8,619 nucleotides of DNA, taken from NCBI GenBank assembly GCA_947174225.1, contig CAMWIF010000094.1, forward strand, positions 1-8,619, read 5' to 3'. Positions 1-8,217 of this stretch are shown piece by piece (position 1 is the stretch's first letter; the number at the start of each line of letters is the position of its first letter). The notes beneath the pieces were generated by a model, which was given only the letters and a program-made list of their open reading frames with translations, did no database searches and was not told the origin of the DNA. A program made the translations under genes and the position numbers. Source of the stretch: an uncultured Porphyromonadaceae bacterium (lineage in GTDB: Bacteria > Bacteroidota > Bacteroidia > Bacteroidales > Muribaculaceae).

Positions 1-399
1 GCCACTATGCCCGCCAAGGATCTTGTGGTGAGCGGCAGCTACACTATCAACTCCTATAAACTCACTCTCTATCTCAACGATGAGGTTTATTTCGAAGACA
101 CCTTTGAATATGGTGCTGAAATCACTGTTCCTGAGGTAGAAGTGCCCGACAATATGAAGTTTGAGGGTTGGGAAGAGGAAATACCTGCTGTTATGCCGGC
201 TCACGACGTGACAATCTACGGCAAGATGGTTGAAGACGGCTCTTCAGCTGTTGACTTCCTCTTCAATGCCGACGACACTGTTACCATCTACAACCTCAAC
301 GGCGTGATGCTCTATAAGAATGTCAAGGTCAATGAGATCAAGGAGCGTCTCACTCCGGGTGTTTATATCATCAACGGTAAGAAGGTGATAATCCGCTAA
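1..399 (+). CDS. 3' end of a repeat-containing surface/secreted protein with type IX-like tail (partial)
   Basis: The reading frame is open from base 1, so the true start lies upstream; 132 residues are visible, ending at TAA 397-399. What is seen: two copies of an MPA[K/H]D-V-x-G motif (codons beginning at 7 and 193, 62 residues apart) flanking a segment with YGAEI and FEGW. This is the signature of the InlB B-repeat/Listeria-Bacteroides repeat, a small beta-rich module common in surface proteins. The last 50 residues (VTIYNLNG, then LTPGVYIINGKKVIIR) match the pattern of type IX secretion (Por) C-terminal sorting domains: a beta strand with Y-N/D-L-x-G, then L-x-PGVYI and a basic K-x-x-I-x end. 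Inference: an exported protein delivered to the cell surface or medium. The function of the missing N-terminal part cannot be told; it could be another protease, adhesin or LRR protein. The ATG at 7 is internal, within a repeat, and is not a likely start. Confidence 0.8.
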   Translation, partial: ATMPAKDLVVSGSYTINSYKLTLYLNDEVYFEDTFEYGAEITVPEVEVPDNMKFEGWEEEIPAVMPAHDVTIYGKMVEDGSSAVDFLFNADDTVTIYNLNGVMLYKNVKVNEIKERLTPGVYIINGKKVIIR

Positions 400-407
400 A
401 AATCCTA

Positions 408-451
408 AGTGCTTGCCGAAATTATGAGTATGATTAGTTTCGGCAAGCACT
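408..451. terminator. Perfect 14-bp inverted repeat, possible transcription-end hairpin
   Basis: AGTGCTTGCCGAAA (408-421) is exactly repeated in inverse as TTTCGGCAAGCACT (438-451), with a 16-nt loop. It begins 9 nt after the stop of the upstream gene, where a terminator is expected. No T-run follows on either strand, so it is not a textbook intrinsic terminator. It may instead be a 3'-end stabilising hairpin or an operator-like site in front of the protease gene. Confidence 0.55.
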
Positions 452-510
452 CAACATCAACCAACTGATTGCAACAACAAAAATAAAAAGACTAACTAAC
501 ACAACACCTT

Positions 511-3500
511 ATGTTTAAATCTATTCCGAAGACGCTGCTTCTGGCAATGTGCGTGGCGGCTCCCGTGGTTTCCTACGGTGCTTCCCGCTCTCCGGAAGAG
601 GCAAAGAATGTGGCTGTAGAGTTCTTCCGCAACGAGAACATCAGCCGACTCGCCGATAAGGATGCTCTCACCTTGGTGCATGTAGTCAATAATGGCTCCC
701 TAAGTCCCGTAAGCTATGTATTCAACGCTACCGACGGCAAGGGCTTCATCATTGTCTCAGCCGAGGATGAAGCTATACCTGTGATCGGCTATTCCGACAC
801 TAACATCTGGGATATTAATGTAGTGCCCACCAATGTGGAGAGCCTGCTCTCTAATCCGGTGTTTGATAACGGCGAGAGCTATTCTATCGCGTACACACGT
901 GCCACTCCGGGCGAACTGGTTCTTGACACTCCACAATGGAGCCAAGAGTCGCCATTCAACAACAAAATCCCCAACCGCCGCCTTGTAGGCTGTGTGGGCG
1001 TGGCTTTGGCTGAGATTATGAAATATCATAATCATCCTCTGCAGCGTCCTGCATCTCTTGTCAACGGTGGTGAAGCGAATGAATATAGCTGGTCGAATAT
1101 GAATACGGGTAACTATCGCGGAGGTTACTCTACGGAGGAGGCTGATGCCGTGTCTACCCTTATAGCCGACGCTGCCATCGCTATCGGCACTGACTTCGGT
1201 ATGTCCAGCTCAAGCGCGTTTGAGGTGAAGGTGCCCGGTGCAATCTCATCTCTCTTCGGCTATGACGCGGGAGTATCCTACAAGAAACTCTCTGAAATTT
1301 CCCAGAAAGAATGGGTGGAGATCTTGGTAAACGAAATCAATGAGAGACGTCCCGTTCTTTTCAGTGGTCAGGATGTTTCCGCAGGCCACGCCTTCGTATG
1401 CGACGGCTACAAGACCGACGCAGCTGGAACCATGCTCCACTTCAACTGGGGCTGGGGCGGCTCTGCCAACGGTTTTTTCTCACCCGGTGCGCTCAACCCC
1501 TTTGTGAGCAGAACTCACTACTACAATAACCTCCAGACCATCGTCTATAACATCCAGCCGGCTACCAACAATCTCACTTGGTCGCCCATCCACATCACCA
1601 ATGATGAGAACCAGCCGGGTCTGACAATCGACGTGACCGATATTTCATCTGCCGACAGCTTCACACTGAGAGCCGGCACCCTGAAGAATATCACCAACAA
1701 CGATTTCGCTGGTCAGCTCTCCATAGCACTCTTCGGCTCCGACGGCACTATGAAGTCTCTTCTCAACGACGGCAGGAACTTCAATCTCATTGCCTACCAG
1801 ACAACGAAGTATGTCGATTTCACAGGTAAACTTCCCGCAGGCACCTCCGTGGCAGCCGATGATGTGGTGCGCCTCGTGACACGTGCCAACGGCGAATCAG
1901 CTTGGCAGCCGGTGGCAGGTGATCTCCTCGTTATGGGTGAGGCTCGTGCAATGAACGGCACTCTCCCCTACTTCACCATTAACCTTCCCGGCGCTTCAGC
2001 CGATTATCAGATCACTGTAGATGACAACCATGTTATCAAGGGTCGTGACTATACTCTCAACGTTGTTGGCAATCCCGATAAAGTGGTGACCGTTAAAGCT
2101 AACGGCTTCATCCTTACTCCTGATGCCAACAATAACTACAAGATCACTAACGTGCTTGTCGACCAGAAAATCGACATCGTGGTGCAAAACCTCGCTGACG
2201 TGGTGTCGAAGAAAGTGCTTTGGCTTGAGGCTGGTAATCTCCAGAACCTCCTCAACGAGAACGAGACATCCACAGTGAAAGAGCTTACCCTCTTCGGCAC
2301 GATGAACGTGAATGACTTCAACTTCATCCGTGAGAAGATGCAGGTAAACTATCTCGACATTTCGCAGGTAAATATCGTTGCCAACGGTGCCAGTCCTGCC
2401 AATGCTATTCCAACAAAGGTATTCAACGGCTACCGCTCGTTGCAGACCATTCTTCTGCCCAAAAACCTCACCACACTTAAGAACGGCTGCTTCGCTCAGA
2501 CTGGTCTTAAATCTATAGAGATTCCGGCAAATGTTTCTACTATCGAGTATAATATATTCGTGGCATGTAACCAGCTTCAGGAGGTAATCTATCGTAGAAG
2601 CAATCCGGCTTGGATCAACTGGTGTGTATTTAACGGCACACCCAAAAACCGCCTCGTGGTGCCTAACGGAGCTACCGCTACCTTTAGATCAAAAGAGTAT
2701 TGGCAGGACTTCAAGGATATTGTAGAGGAAGATGCTCCGACAGTCAGCACTTATAAGGTGACAGTGGCTGAAAATAAGGCTCTCAATTACACTCTCCTCA
2801 CAGAGGGTTCAGAGTTTGCTCCGGGCACTGAATACAAATTCAAGGTTGACACTGACGATTCTGTAGGCGACGCTCTCGTTGAGGTATATGCCAACAGCAC
2901 ACGTCTCTATGCGAATGCCAACGGTGAGTACACTCATAACATCAACAGCAATACCCTCTTCCATGTTGAGTTCCGTCAGCCGGAGCCTACCACAGTCGAC
3001 AAGGCTTGGAAACTTACCGGCGACGAAGGTGGTTTGGGTCTTGTTTCGGAAGTTATAAACGTGCCCCTCAACAAGACCTTCACCGTAAGAGCAAACGCTA
3101 TTAAGGTACCTGATGAATTTACAGCAGTTAAGTGCTATGCGATGGTGCTTACCGACAAGAACGGTGGTATCAAGGAGTTCATCTCCCCAATCTACAACAA
3201 CAACACTAAGGGTAATCTTACCTTCAACTTCACATGTCAGGTAAAGGAAGCTACTATTAAGGAGGGTAACCAGCTTCGCCTCGCTACATCCTACAACAAG
3301 AAGACTTGGGAACTCGTATCTGCCGAGTCTAATGGAGTAACCGACCGCCTCAACGCCATCGGCAATAGTGTAGCTTACCACACAGTCTCCATGCCATCTT
3401 CTGTACCCGGTGCAAGAGTGGAAGGTATCACTGATCAGATTGTAAGAGGTATGCCCTTCAATCTTAAAGTAACTCCTATCTCACCTGTACAGCGTGCCAC

Positions 3501-6500
3501 AGTTATTGTTAACGGATCTACCCTTGCCAGCAAGGCTACAGTGGCAAACGTTAATATTCCCGCTGTTAAAGAGGATCTCGAAGTCTCCATTATGATTCTG
3601 GATGCAGCAGCTGGAGATTATGTAGCTGTACACGTGAATGAGGGTCAGCTCGCCAACAAACTTGCTGAATACAATAATGATTTCCCGGCACGTCTCAAAT
3701 TGCTTGGCACAATCTATGTCAGCGACTTCAATGCTTTGGCAGCCCGTTATGCACAGATTGTAGACCTCGACCTCTCCGACGTCACTATTAAGGGTGATGC
3801 CGCTACAAATAACTCTATTCCGGGCAGTGCTTTCGCACCCACAGTAGCAGGTGGCACATCAGCACTGCAAAGTGTAATCCTTCCGCGAAACCTCACCAAA
3901 ATATGTGACTTTGCTTTTGCACGTTGTAGATCCCTGAAAGAGATTTCAATTCCTGCATCTGTGCTTTATGTCGGACAAGGCGCCTTCGGTGAATGTGAGA
4001 AGCTGACTAAAATAGTTATGGAAGGTTCTACACCTCCGGGTACAGGCAGTACGACACCGCTTCCCAATAACTATAAGACCTCAGGACTCAAATTAGAAGT
4101 GCCCTCTGGATCTGAAGGTAAGTATGAGGCAGCAGAGTATTGGAATAAGATCAGTCCGCAGGTTCCCAAACAATATTACTGGCTGAAGTTTGATGACTCC
4201 AGAGCATTCGTTTACAAGAGTGACATAAAAGATAAGAATAAGATCGAAGTTGGAACTAGTCTCCAACAGGTTTCTATAGGTCTTCCAAACTGTCCTTCAC
4301 AATCAAAAGCAGAAGTTGCTAAAATTAGACGTCCAGGTGTTGTCTTTAAAGTTTTCGATAATGGAAGAGATCTACTAACAGACTATCTGAAAGAAATAGA
4401 GAGCACCTTTAAACTTGAATTATTCTATGGAGATCTGTATGGAGGTCAATATAATACGAAATATGATCCCACTGTAAGTTCAGCAAGCCTAGCCTATCCT
4501 CAGAATCGTGAAATTGATATTGTATTCTTCTATTCCATTAATTTCGAAAACCTTGAGGGTGCTAAGGATGTAAAAGCAGAATTTGTAGACCTTCAGGATG
4601 GTGAGCAATGGACAAGAGCATGGCTACCATGGTATGACCTGAATAAGAGCGGTTATGGTACTGTTTATCGGGAAGATAGAAATTATAAATTTAAGCTTAC
4701 TCCCCCTTCAGACCATATAAACTTATCAGTAACTGCTGAGACCAATGTTATGGTTAAGCCAGGTCATGAACCCGTATACGAAACCAAAACAGTTGAGTTA
4801 CTCCCAAATTATGAGGGTATTTATACAATCCCTGCTCTTGCTGGAGATACGAAGGTGTATATTACAGGTTCTGTTTCTATTCCTGAGGGTGAACCTGTAA
4901 AGGCTGATGACCTTGCAGCTCTGCCTAAGGAAGAGGTAGCTGAGTTTAAGGAACTTACTATTACCGGTGAGGTAACTGAGCAGCAGTTTGAAGCTGTCCG
5001 TGAGAAATTCGAGGCTGTGGAGACTATCGACCTCTCCACTATCGAGAATGAGGTGCTTCCCGCACAGGCTCTCTCAGGTCTTGAGAATCTGAAGACTGTT
5101 GTGCTTCCTGAGAATGTCACCACAATCGGTGAAGGTGCCTTCCAGGGTTGTAAGAATCTGGAGTCTGTGACCATCCCCGGTGTAAGCGCAATCGGCGAGG
5201 GTGCATTCTATGGCTGCGACAACCTTACCAGCGTACTTCTGCCCGCTGCCGGTTCCGGTCCCAAGACCCGTTCCGGTGAAGCTACCGGCATCACTGCTGA
5301 ATCCTTCAAAGGTCTTAACCCCAACTGTCTCATCTATCTCAATGATGTCTCTATCCCCAATTCGGAACATCTGAACATCATCCTCAACAAGGGTACCACC
5401 CGTGTGGCTGATTCAGACATCAACATCGATACCAACTATCCGTTTAACGCTCCTGCAAGCTTTAACCTCGGTGATTACAAGATTACCTTCACTGCACATG
5501 TCCCCGGCAGCCTCAATGCCGATGTCGACGGTGGCTGGACAGGTCTTATCCTTCCCTTCACCCCGACAGCTTGGGAATACGGTGTGCCAATGCCGGAGCG
5601 CGAAGGTGTGAAGGCAGGACTCGTGCTCAGAACAATCGGTGAGGATGACTCACTCGTTGAGGTAACTCCCGAGACATTCCAAGCCAACCGTCCGTTCCTC
5701 GCACACGTTGTGGCTCCTTACGAGTCAGTGCCTGTGACATTCTATGCTCGCACCAACAATGACCCGGAAAATTATGACCTTCCCTTCACTCCCTCTCCCG
5801 AGACTATGTGTACCGAAGGCAAGAAGTTCGTGCTTTACGGCTCTCTTGACGGCGAGACTGTGATGGGCACAACATGGGACATCAACGAACGCGGCGACAA
5901 GTTCGTGCCCACCGACTCTGAGAAGATCGTGCCCTTCGAGGCATATATGATGCCTGTAGGCAATCCGGGTGTGACTGAGTACGTAATCGGCAACCACGAA
6001 TTCTGGATGGCTAATCCTGCCGGCGCAGGCGTGAGCGGCACCAACCTCTATCGCGGTGATAAGGTGGAACTCACAGCAGGTACCGAGGGTGCTACTATCT
6101 ACTACACTCTTGACGGTTCAAATCCGAAGGATCCTAACAGCACACGCGCCATCTATGGTGATGCAATCAAGATGGAGGCAGGTGCCGACGGCATAATGAA
6201 CGTAAAGGCTGTAGCCGAGTATAAAGGTAATATATCCGATGTTGTGACTCTTGCCTTCCAGCTCAAGAGAGTTGACCTCAACTATGACCTTGCACAGAAC
6301 TGGAACTGGATTTCACATAATATGGAGAGCAACGTTGATGTAGCAGACTTTATGGGCAACAGCGTTTCTCGCGTACTCTCACAGACTCAGGATAAGTTCC
6401 GCGACCCGAAATTCGGTCTTATAGGTAATCTTGAGGTTCTCGAGCCGGCTAAGGCTTACAAGGTATGCGCTTCGGAGGCTACAACTGCCAAGGTTGCAGG

Positions 6501-7389
6501 CGTGGCATTCAACCCGACTACCACAGTTAAGCTCAACAAGGGCTGGAACTGGATTGGCTGCCCCGTTGACGATGCAAGCCTTAAGATTTCCGATCTCTTC
6601 GCCAACTTCGAGGCTGAGGTGGGTGATATGATTATCGGTCTTGACGGATTTACCCAGTATGACTCATTCGGTGAGTGGGTAGGTACGGTTGATGCTCTTG
6701 TCAGCAACGCAGGCTACCTCATCTATAGCAATTCAGAGAAGGAGTTCAATTATAACTTCGTTCACGAACCGGGAGTTGTAGCTGAGGCACCGGCTGCTAT
6801 CAAAATTGCTTCTACAAGAACCCTTGAGGATACACCTTGGGTGGTAGACAACCACAGATACCCCTCTGTAATGCCTCTCACAGCTTCTATCGTAGACGCT
6901 GACGGCTTCGACGCTGATCCCGCCGACTATAAGATTGCAGCCTTCTGCGGAAGCGAATGCCGTGGTATCGGTGTCAACGTCAACGGCGTGGTGATGATCA
7001 ATATCCACGGTAACGTAGGCGACAACATCGTGATCCGCTACATTGATACCTACAACAACGAGTACATCACCTCTACAGAGCTTACCTTCGATGAAATGCC
7101 TGTAGGTACCATCTCCAATCCTTACACCATCACGCTCGACGCTGTGGCTTCTGTAAGTTCGATTATGGTTGATGGCTATCAGATCATCACGGAGAACGGT
7201 TCCATCGTAGTGAAGGGTGAACTCGCTGCCAACGCATCAGTTGAAGTTTACGACCTTGCCGGCAACCTCATCTCTGCTTCCACAGCAGTCAACGGTGCAG
7301 TGACCCTCAACGGTCTCGAACCGGGTGTACGTCTCATCGTAATCCGCAATGGTGCCAACACCATCTACCGCAAGCTAATGGTAAAATAA
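511..7389 (+). CDS. Giant secreted C10 (streptopain-like) cysteine peptidase with BspA-like LRR modules and type IX-like tail
   Basis: 2292 residues. Start: the ATG at 511 directly precedes a signal peptide (residues 1-24, hydrophobic core LLLAMCVAAPVV, cleavage near YGA-S), and an in-frame TAA at 493-495 excludes a longer start; no Shine-Dalgarno site, as usual in Bacteroidetes. Domains: Spi-type inhibitory propeptide about 25-115; C10 protease about 138-350 with WSQ (Gln145, oxyanion hole), GCVGVALAEIMKYH (Cys161 nucleophile), GHAFVCDGY (His293) and NWGWGG (Asn312, Trp313), which align with SpeB Gln162, Cys192, His340, Asn356 and Trp357. Then three beta-domain plus LRR modules (LRRs about 587-735, 1058-1213, 1476-1580), a Bacteroidales beta domain 1630-1815, a chitobiase C-terminal-like domain 1845-1915 (IYYTLDGS-P), two W-N-W-I repeats 1924-2080, a beta domain 2115-2210, and a type IX-like tail 2213-2292 (VEVYDLAG, LEPGVRLIVI, KLMVK). 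Many C10 proteins are under 1000 residues, so this one is very large. Inference: an exported zymogen that cleaves proteins, with the LRRs serving binding. Confident on class; substrate unknown. Confidence 0.93.
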   Translation: MFKSIPKTLLLAMCVAAPVVSYGASRSPEEAKNVAVEFFRNENISRLADKDALTLVHVVNNGSLSPVSYVFNATDGKGFIIVSAEDEAIPVIGYSDTNIWDINVVPTNVESLLSNPVFDNGESYSIAYTRATPGELVLDTPQWSQESPFNNKIPNRRLVGCVGVALAEIMKYHNHPLQRPASLVNGGEANEYSWSNMNTGNYRGGYSTEEADAVSTLIADAAIAIGTDFGMSSSSAFEVKVPGAISSLFGYDAGVSYKKLSEISQKEWVEILVNEINERRPVLFSGQDVSAGHAFVCDGYKTDAAGTMLHFNWGWGGSANGFFSPGALNPFVSRTHYYNNLQTIVYNIQPATNNLTWSPIHITNDENQPGLTIDVTDISSADSFTLRAGTLKNITNNDFAGQLSIALFGSDGTMKSLLNDGRNFNLIAYQTTKYVDFTGKLPAGTSVAADDVVRLVTRANGESAWQPVAGDLLVMGEARAMNGTLPYFTINLPGASADYQITVDDNHVIKGRDYTLNVVGNPDKVVTVKANGFILTPDANNNYKITNVLVDQKIDIVVQNLADVVSKKVLWLEAGNLQNLLNENETSTVKELTLFGTMNVNDFNFIREKMQVNYLDISQVNIVANGASPANAIPTKVFNGYRSLQTILLPKNLTTLKNGCFAQTGLKSIEIPANVSTIEYNIFVACNQLQEVIYRRSNPAWINWCVFNGTPKNRLVVPNGATATFRSKEYWQDFKDIVEEDAPTVSTYKVTVAENKALNYTLLTEGSEFAPGTEYKFKVDTDDSVGDALVEVYANSTRLYANANGEYTHNINSNTLFHVEFRQPEPTTVDKAWKLTGDEGGLGLVSEVINVPLNKTFTVRANAIKVPDEFTAVKCYAMVLTDKNGGIKEFISPIYNNNTKGNLTFNFTCQVKEATIKEGNQLRLATSYNKKTWELVSAESNGVTDRLNAIGNSVAYHTVSMPSSVPGARVEGITDQIVRGMPFNLKVTPISPVQRATVIVNGSTLASKATVANVNIPAVKEDLEVSIMILDAAAGDYVAVHVNEGQLANKLAEYNNDFPARLKLLGTIYVSDFNALAARYAQIVDLDLSDVTIKGDAATNNSIPGSAFAPTVAGGTSALQSVILPRNLTKICDFAFARCRSLKEISIPASVLYVGQGAFGECEKLTKIVMEGSTPPGTGSTTPLPNNYKTSGLKLEVPSGSEGKYEAAEYWNKISPQVPKQYYWLKFDDSRAFVYKSDIKDKNKIEVGTSLQQVSIGLPNCPSQSKAEVAKIRRPGVVFKVFDNGRDLLTDYLKEIESTFKLELFYGDLYGGQYNTKYDPTVSSASLAYPQNREIDIVFFYSINFENLEGAKDVKAEFVDLQDGEQWTRAWLPWYDLNKSGYGTVYREDRNYKFKLTPPSDHINLSVTAETNVMVKPGHEPVYETKTVELLPNYEGIYTIPALAGDTKVYITGSVSIPEGEPVKADDLAALPKEEVAEFKELTITGEVTEQQFEAVREKFEAVETIDLSTIENEVLPAQALSGLENLKTVVLPENVTTIGEGAFQGCKNLESVTIPGVSAIGEGAFYGCDNLTSVLLPAAGSGPKTRSGEATGITAESFKGLNPNCLIYLNDVSIPNSEHLNIILNKGTTRVADSDINIDTNYPFNAPASFNLGDYKITFTAHVPGSLNADVDGGWTGLILPFTPTAWEYGVPMPEREGVKAGLVLRTIGEDDSLVEVTPETFQANRPFLAHVVAPYESVPVTFYARTNNDPENYDLPFTPSPETMCTEGKKFVLYGSLDGETVMGTTWDINERGDKFVPTDSEKIVPFEAYMMPVGNPGVTEYVIGNHEFWMANPAGAGVSGTNLYRGDKVELTAGTEGATIYYTLDGSNPKDPNSTRAIYGDAIKMEAGADGIMNVKAVAEYKGNISDVVTLAFQLKRVDLNYDLAQNWNWISHNMESNVDVADFMGNSVSRVLSQTQDKFRDPKFGLIGNLEVLEPAKAYKVCASEATTAKVAGVAFNPTTTVKLNKGWNWIGCPVDDASLKISDLFANFEAEVGDMIIGLDGFTQYDSFGEWVGTVDALVSNAGYLIYSNSEKEFNYNFVHEPGVVAEAPAAIKIASTRTLEDTPWVVDNHRYPSVMPLTASIVDADGFDADPADYKIAAFCGSECRGIGVNVNGVVMINIHGNVGDNIVIRYIDTYNNEYITSTELTFDEMPVGTISNPYTITLDAVASVSSIMVDGYQIITENGSIVVKGELAANASVEVYDLAGNLISASTAVNGAVTLNGLEPGVRLIVIRNGANTIYRKLMVK
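2269..2715 (+). repeat. BspA-like LRR module 1 in the C10 peptidase
   Basis: Residues about 587-735. A cap with the pattern E-L-T-L-F-G-x-x-N-V-x-D-F and then L-D-I-S is followed by about three 22-23-residue LRR_5-type units (for example SLQTILLPKNLTTL, GLKSIEIPANVSTI), closed by V-P-N-G and K-EYW. Such repeats form a curved solenoid used for protein binding in Bacteroidales surface proteins. Confidence 0.8.
3682..4149 (+). repeat. BspA-like LRR module 2 in the C10 peptidase
   Basis: Residues about 1058-1213. It mirrors module 1: cap LKLLGTIYVSDF, then LDLSDVTI, three LRR_5 units (ALQSVILPRNLTKI, SLKEISIPASVLYV, KLTKIVMEG), and the same closing element, V-P-S-G then AAEYW. The cap of module 2 lies about 470 residues after that of module 1. 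Confidence 0.8.
4936..5250 (+). repeat. BspA-like LRR module 3 in the C10 peptidase
   Basis: Residues about 1476-1580. Cap ELTITGEVTEQQF, then IDLSTIEN, followed by the most canonical LRR_5 units of the gene (NLKTVVLPENVTTIGEGAF, NLESVTIP, NLTSVLLP). It lacks the V-P-x-G/EYW closing element of modules 1 and 2 and runs directly into the next beta domain. It is about 420 residues after the cap of module 2. Confidence 0.8.
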
Positions 7390-7412
7390 ACTCCAATAGC
7401 CAAATAAACCCC

Positions 7413-7449
7413 AAAGAGGGGTGCATCGCAGTGATGCACCCCTCTTTTT
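7413..7449. terminator. Intrinsic terminator between convergent genes
   Basis: A perfect 15-bp stem, AAAGAGGGGTGCATC (7413-7427) paired with GATGCACCCCTCTTT (7433-7447), with a 5-nt loop and a T-run continuing to 7449 and a T-rich stretch after it. It sits 24 nt after the stop of the peptidase gene. It should end plus-strand transcripts strongly. It may also stop the minus-strand operon, whose last stop codon is 59 nt away, although the minus-strand T-run is short. Confidence 0.9.
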
Positions 7450-7507
7450 CATTTCTTTCTTAATGGTATATGACAAGTATGGATGGTAATAAGATTTATA
7501 TCAAACT

Positions 7508-8215
7508 CTAAGGTGCAGCAATGATATTATTTGTATTATCCACGTATTTCCTTGGAGAATCTGAGACACTCAATCTTATTCGATCCAACCCGGATTTAAT
7601 ATCATCTGGATTATCCTTATACCATACTAACTCATAATGAGAAATTTTTCCACTTTTTAGAGGAACCAAAGTATTCTTAAAAAAGTTATCACCAAAATTA
7701 ATCACAGACTGTTCGGCAGTATGATGCACTACAATTCCATAATATTGCACGTTTTCTTCTAAAAGATAGGCATCAATTAAAGCCTGTCCAAAGAATAGTT
7801 GCTTAGACATATCACAAGTTACCTTTCCCTCCGCAAGAGCACCTTTTAGAGGTATCGGCTTTTCCCGGCTGATTGCAGAAGCCATTATTTGTTTGGCTAC
7901 ACTTGCTATCTCCAACAAACATTCTTTCGAATTATCTTTACTAAAAAGAACAATACTATCAGAAAATTGAGCTAATGTAATCTTACTCTCATATTGGGCC
8001 GGAGAGAGCAGAGCCGTGTCAGATTCTCCAATTTGTTTAGGAAGATGCTGTGTATTAACTTTCTTAGAAGAATTAAGGATATTGGTTATATCCTTGTTAA
8101 ACTCAGTTAGTTCTAAGTATAAATTTTCAGGGGTATTTCTCGCAACTCTATCCTTAAAACCCATTATATCTAAAAAGACAACAAAGCGTTGTTGAATTGG
8201 CTTAAATCCTTCCAT
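7508..8215 (-). CDS. Class III nucleotide cyclase-like protein, second gene of an AT-rich operon
   Basis: 235 residues if started at ATG 8213-8215, which lies 2 nt after the stop of the upstream gene (TAATCATG). An ATG at 8249-8251 would give 247 residues but overlaps that gene by 34 bp, and its extra residues carry no recognisable motif. What is seen: FLDIMGF with Asp16 and QFSDSIVLF with Asp86, which match the two metal-binding Asp positions of class III adenylyl/guanylyl cyclases. Then PLKGALAEGKV resembles the core strand and turn, and FFGQALIDAYLLEE matches the helix that normally reads G-x-x-V-N-x-A-A-R-L. The usual Asn and Arg of that helix are replaced (Asp148, Leu152), so activity may be lost or altered. 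No membrane segment or signal peptide is seen, so it is probably cytosolic. Cyclases of this fold make the signal in Pycsar antiphage systems, but I cannot place this protein in that family. Confidence 0.7.
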   Translation of the reverse strand: MEGFKPIQQRFVVFLDIMGFKDRVARNTPENLYLELTEFNKDITNILNSSKKVNTQHLPKQIGESDTALLSPAQYESKITLAQFSDSIVLFSKDNSKECLLEIASVAKQIMASAISREKPIPLKGALAEGKVTCDMSKQLFFGQALIDAYLLEENVQYYGIVVHHTAEQSVINFGDNFFKNTLVPLKSGKISHYELVWYKDNPDDIKSGLDRIRLSVSDSPRKYVDNTNNIIAAP

Positions 8216-8217
8216 GA

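Noticed and set aside
541..552. LAMC in the signal peptide as a lipoprotein box
   Set aside because: The residue before the Cys is Met rather than Gly, Ala or Ser, and the Cys lies in the middle of the hydrophobic core with a better cleavage region after it, so an ordinary signal peptide is more likely.
2809..3381. 190-residue open frame on the minus strand within the peptidase gene
   Set aside because: It lies wholly inside a gene with clear domains on the other strand, shows no recognisable motif, and has no promoter or neighbour context; it is a shadow frame. The same holds for the other short frames antiparallel or out of phase between 496 and 7008.
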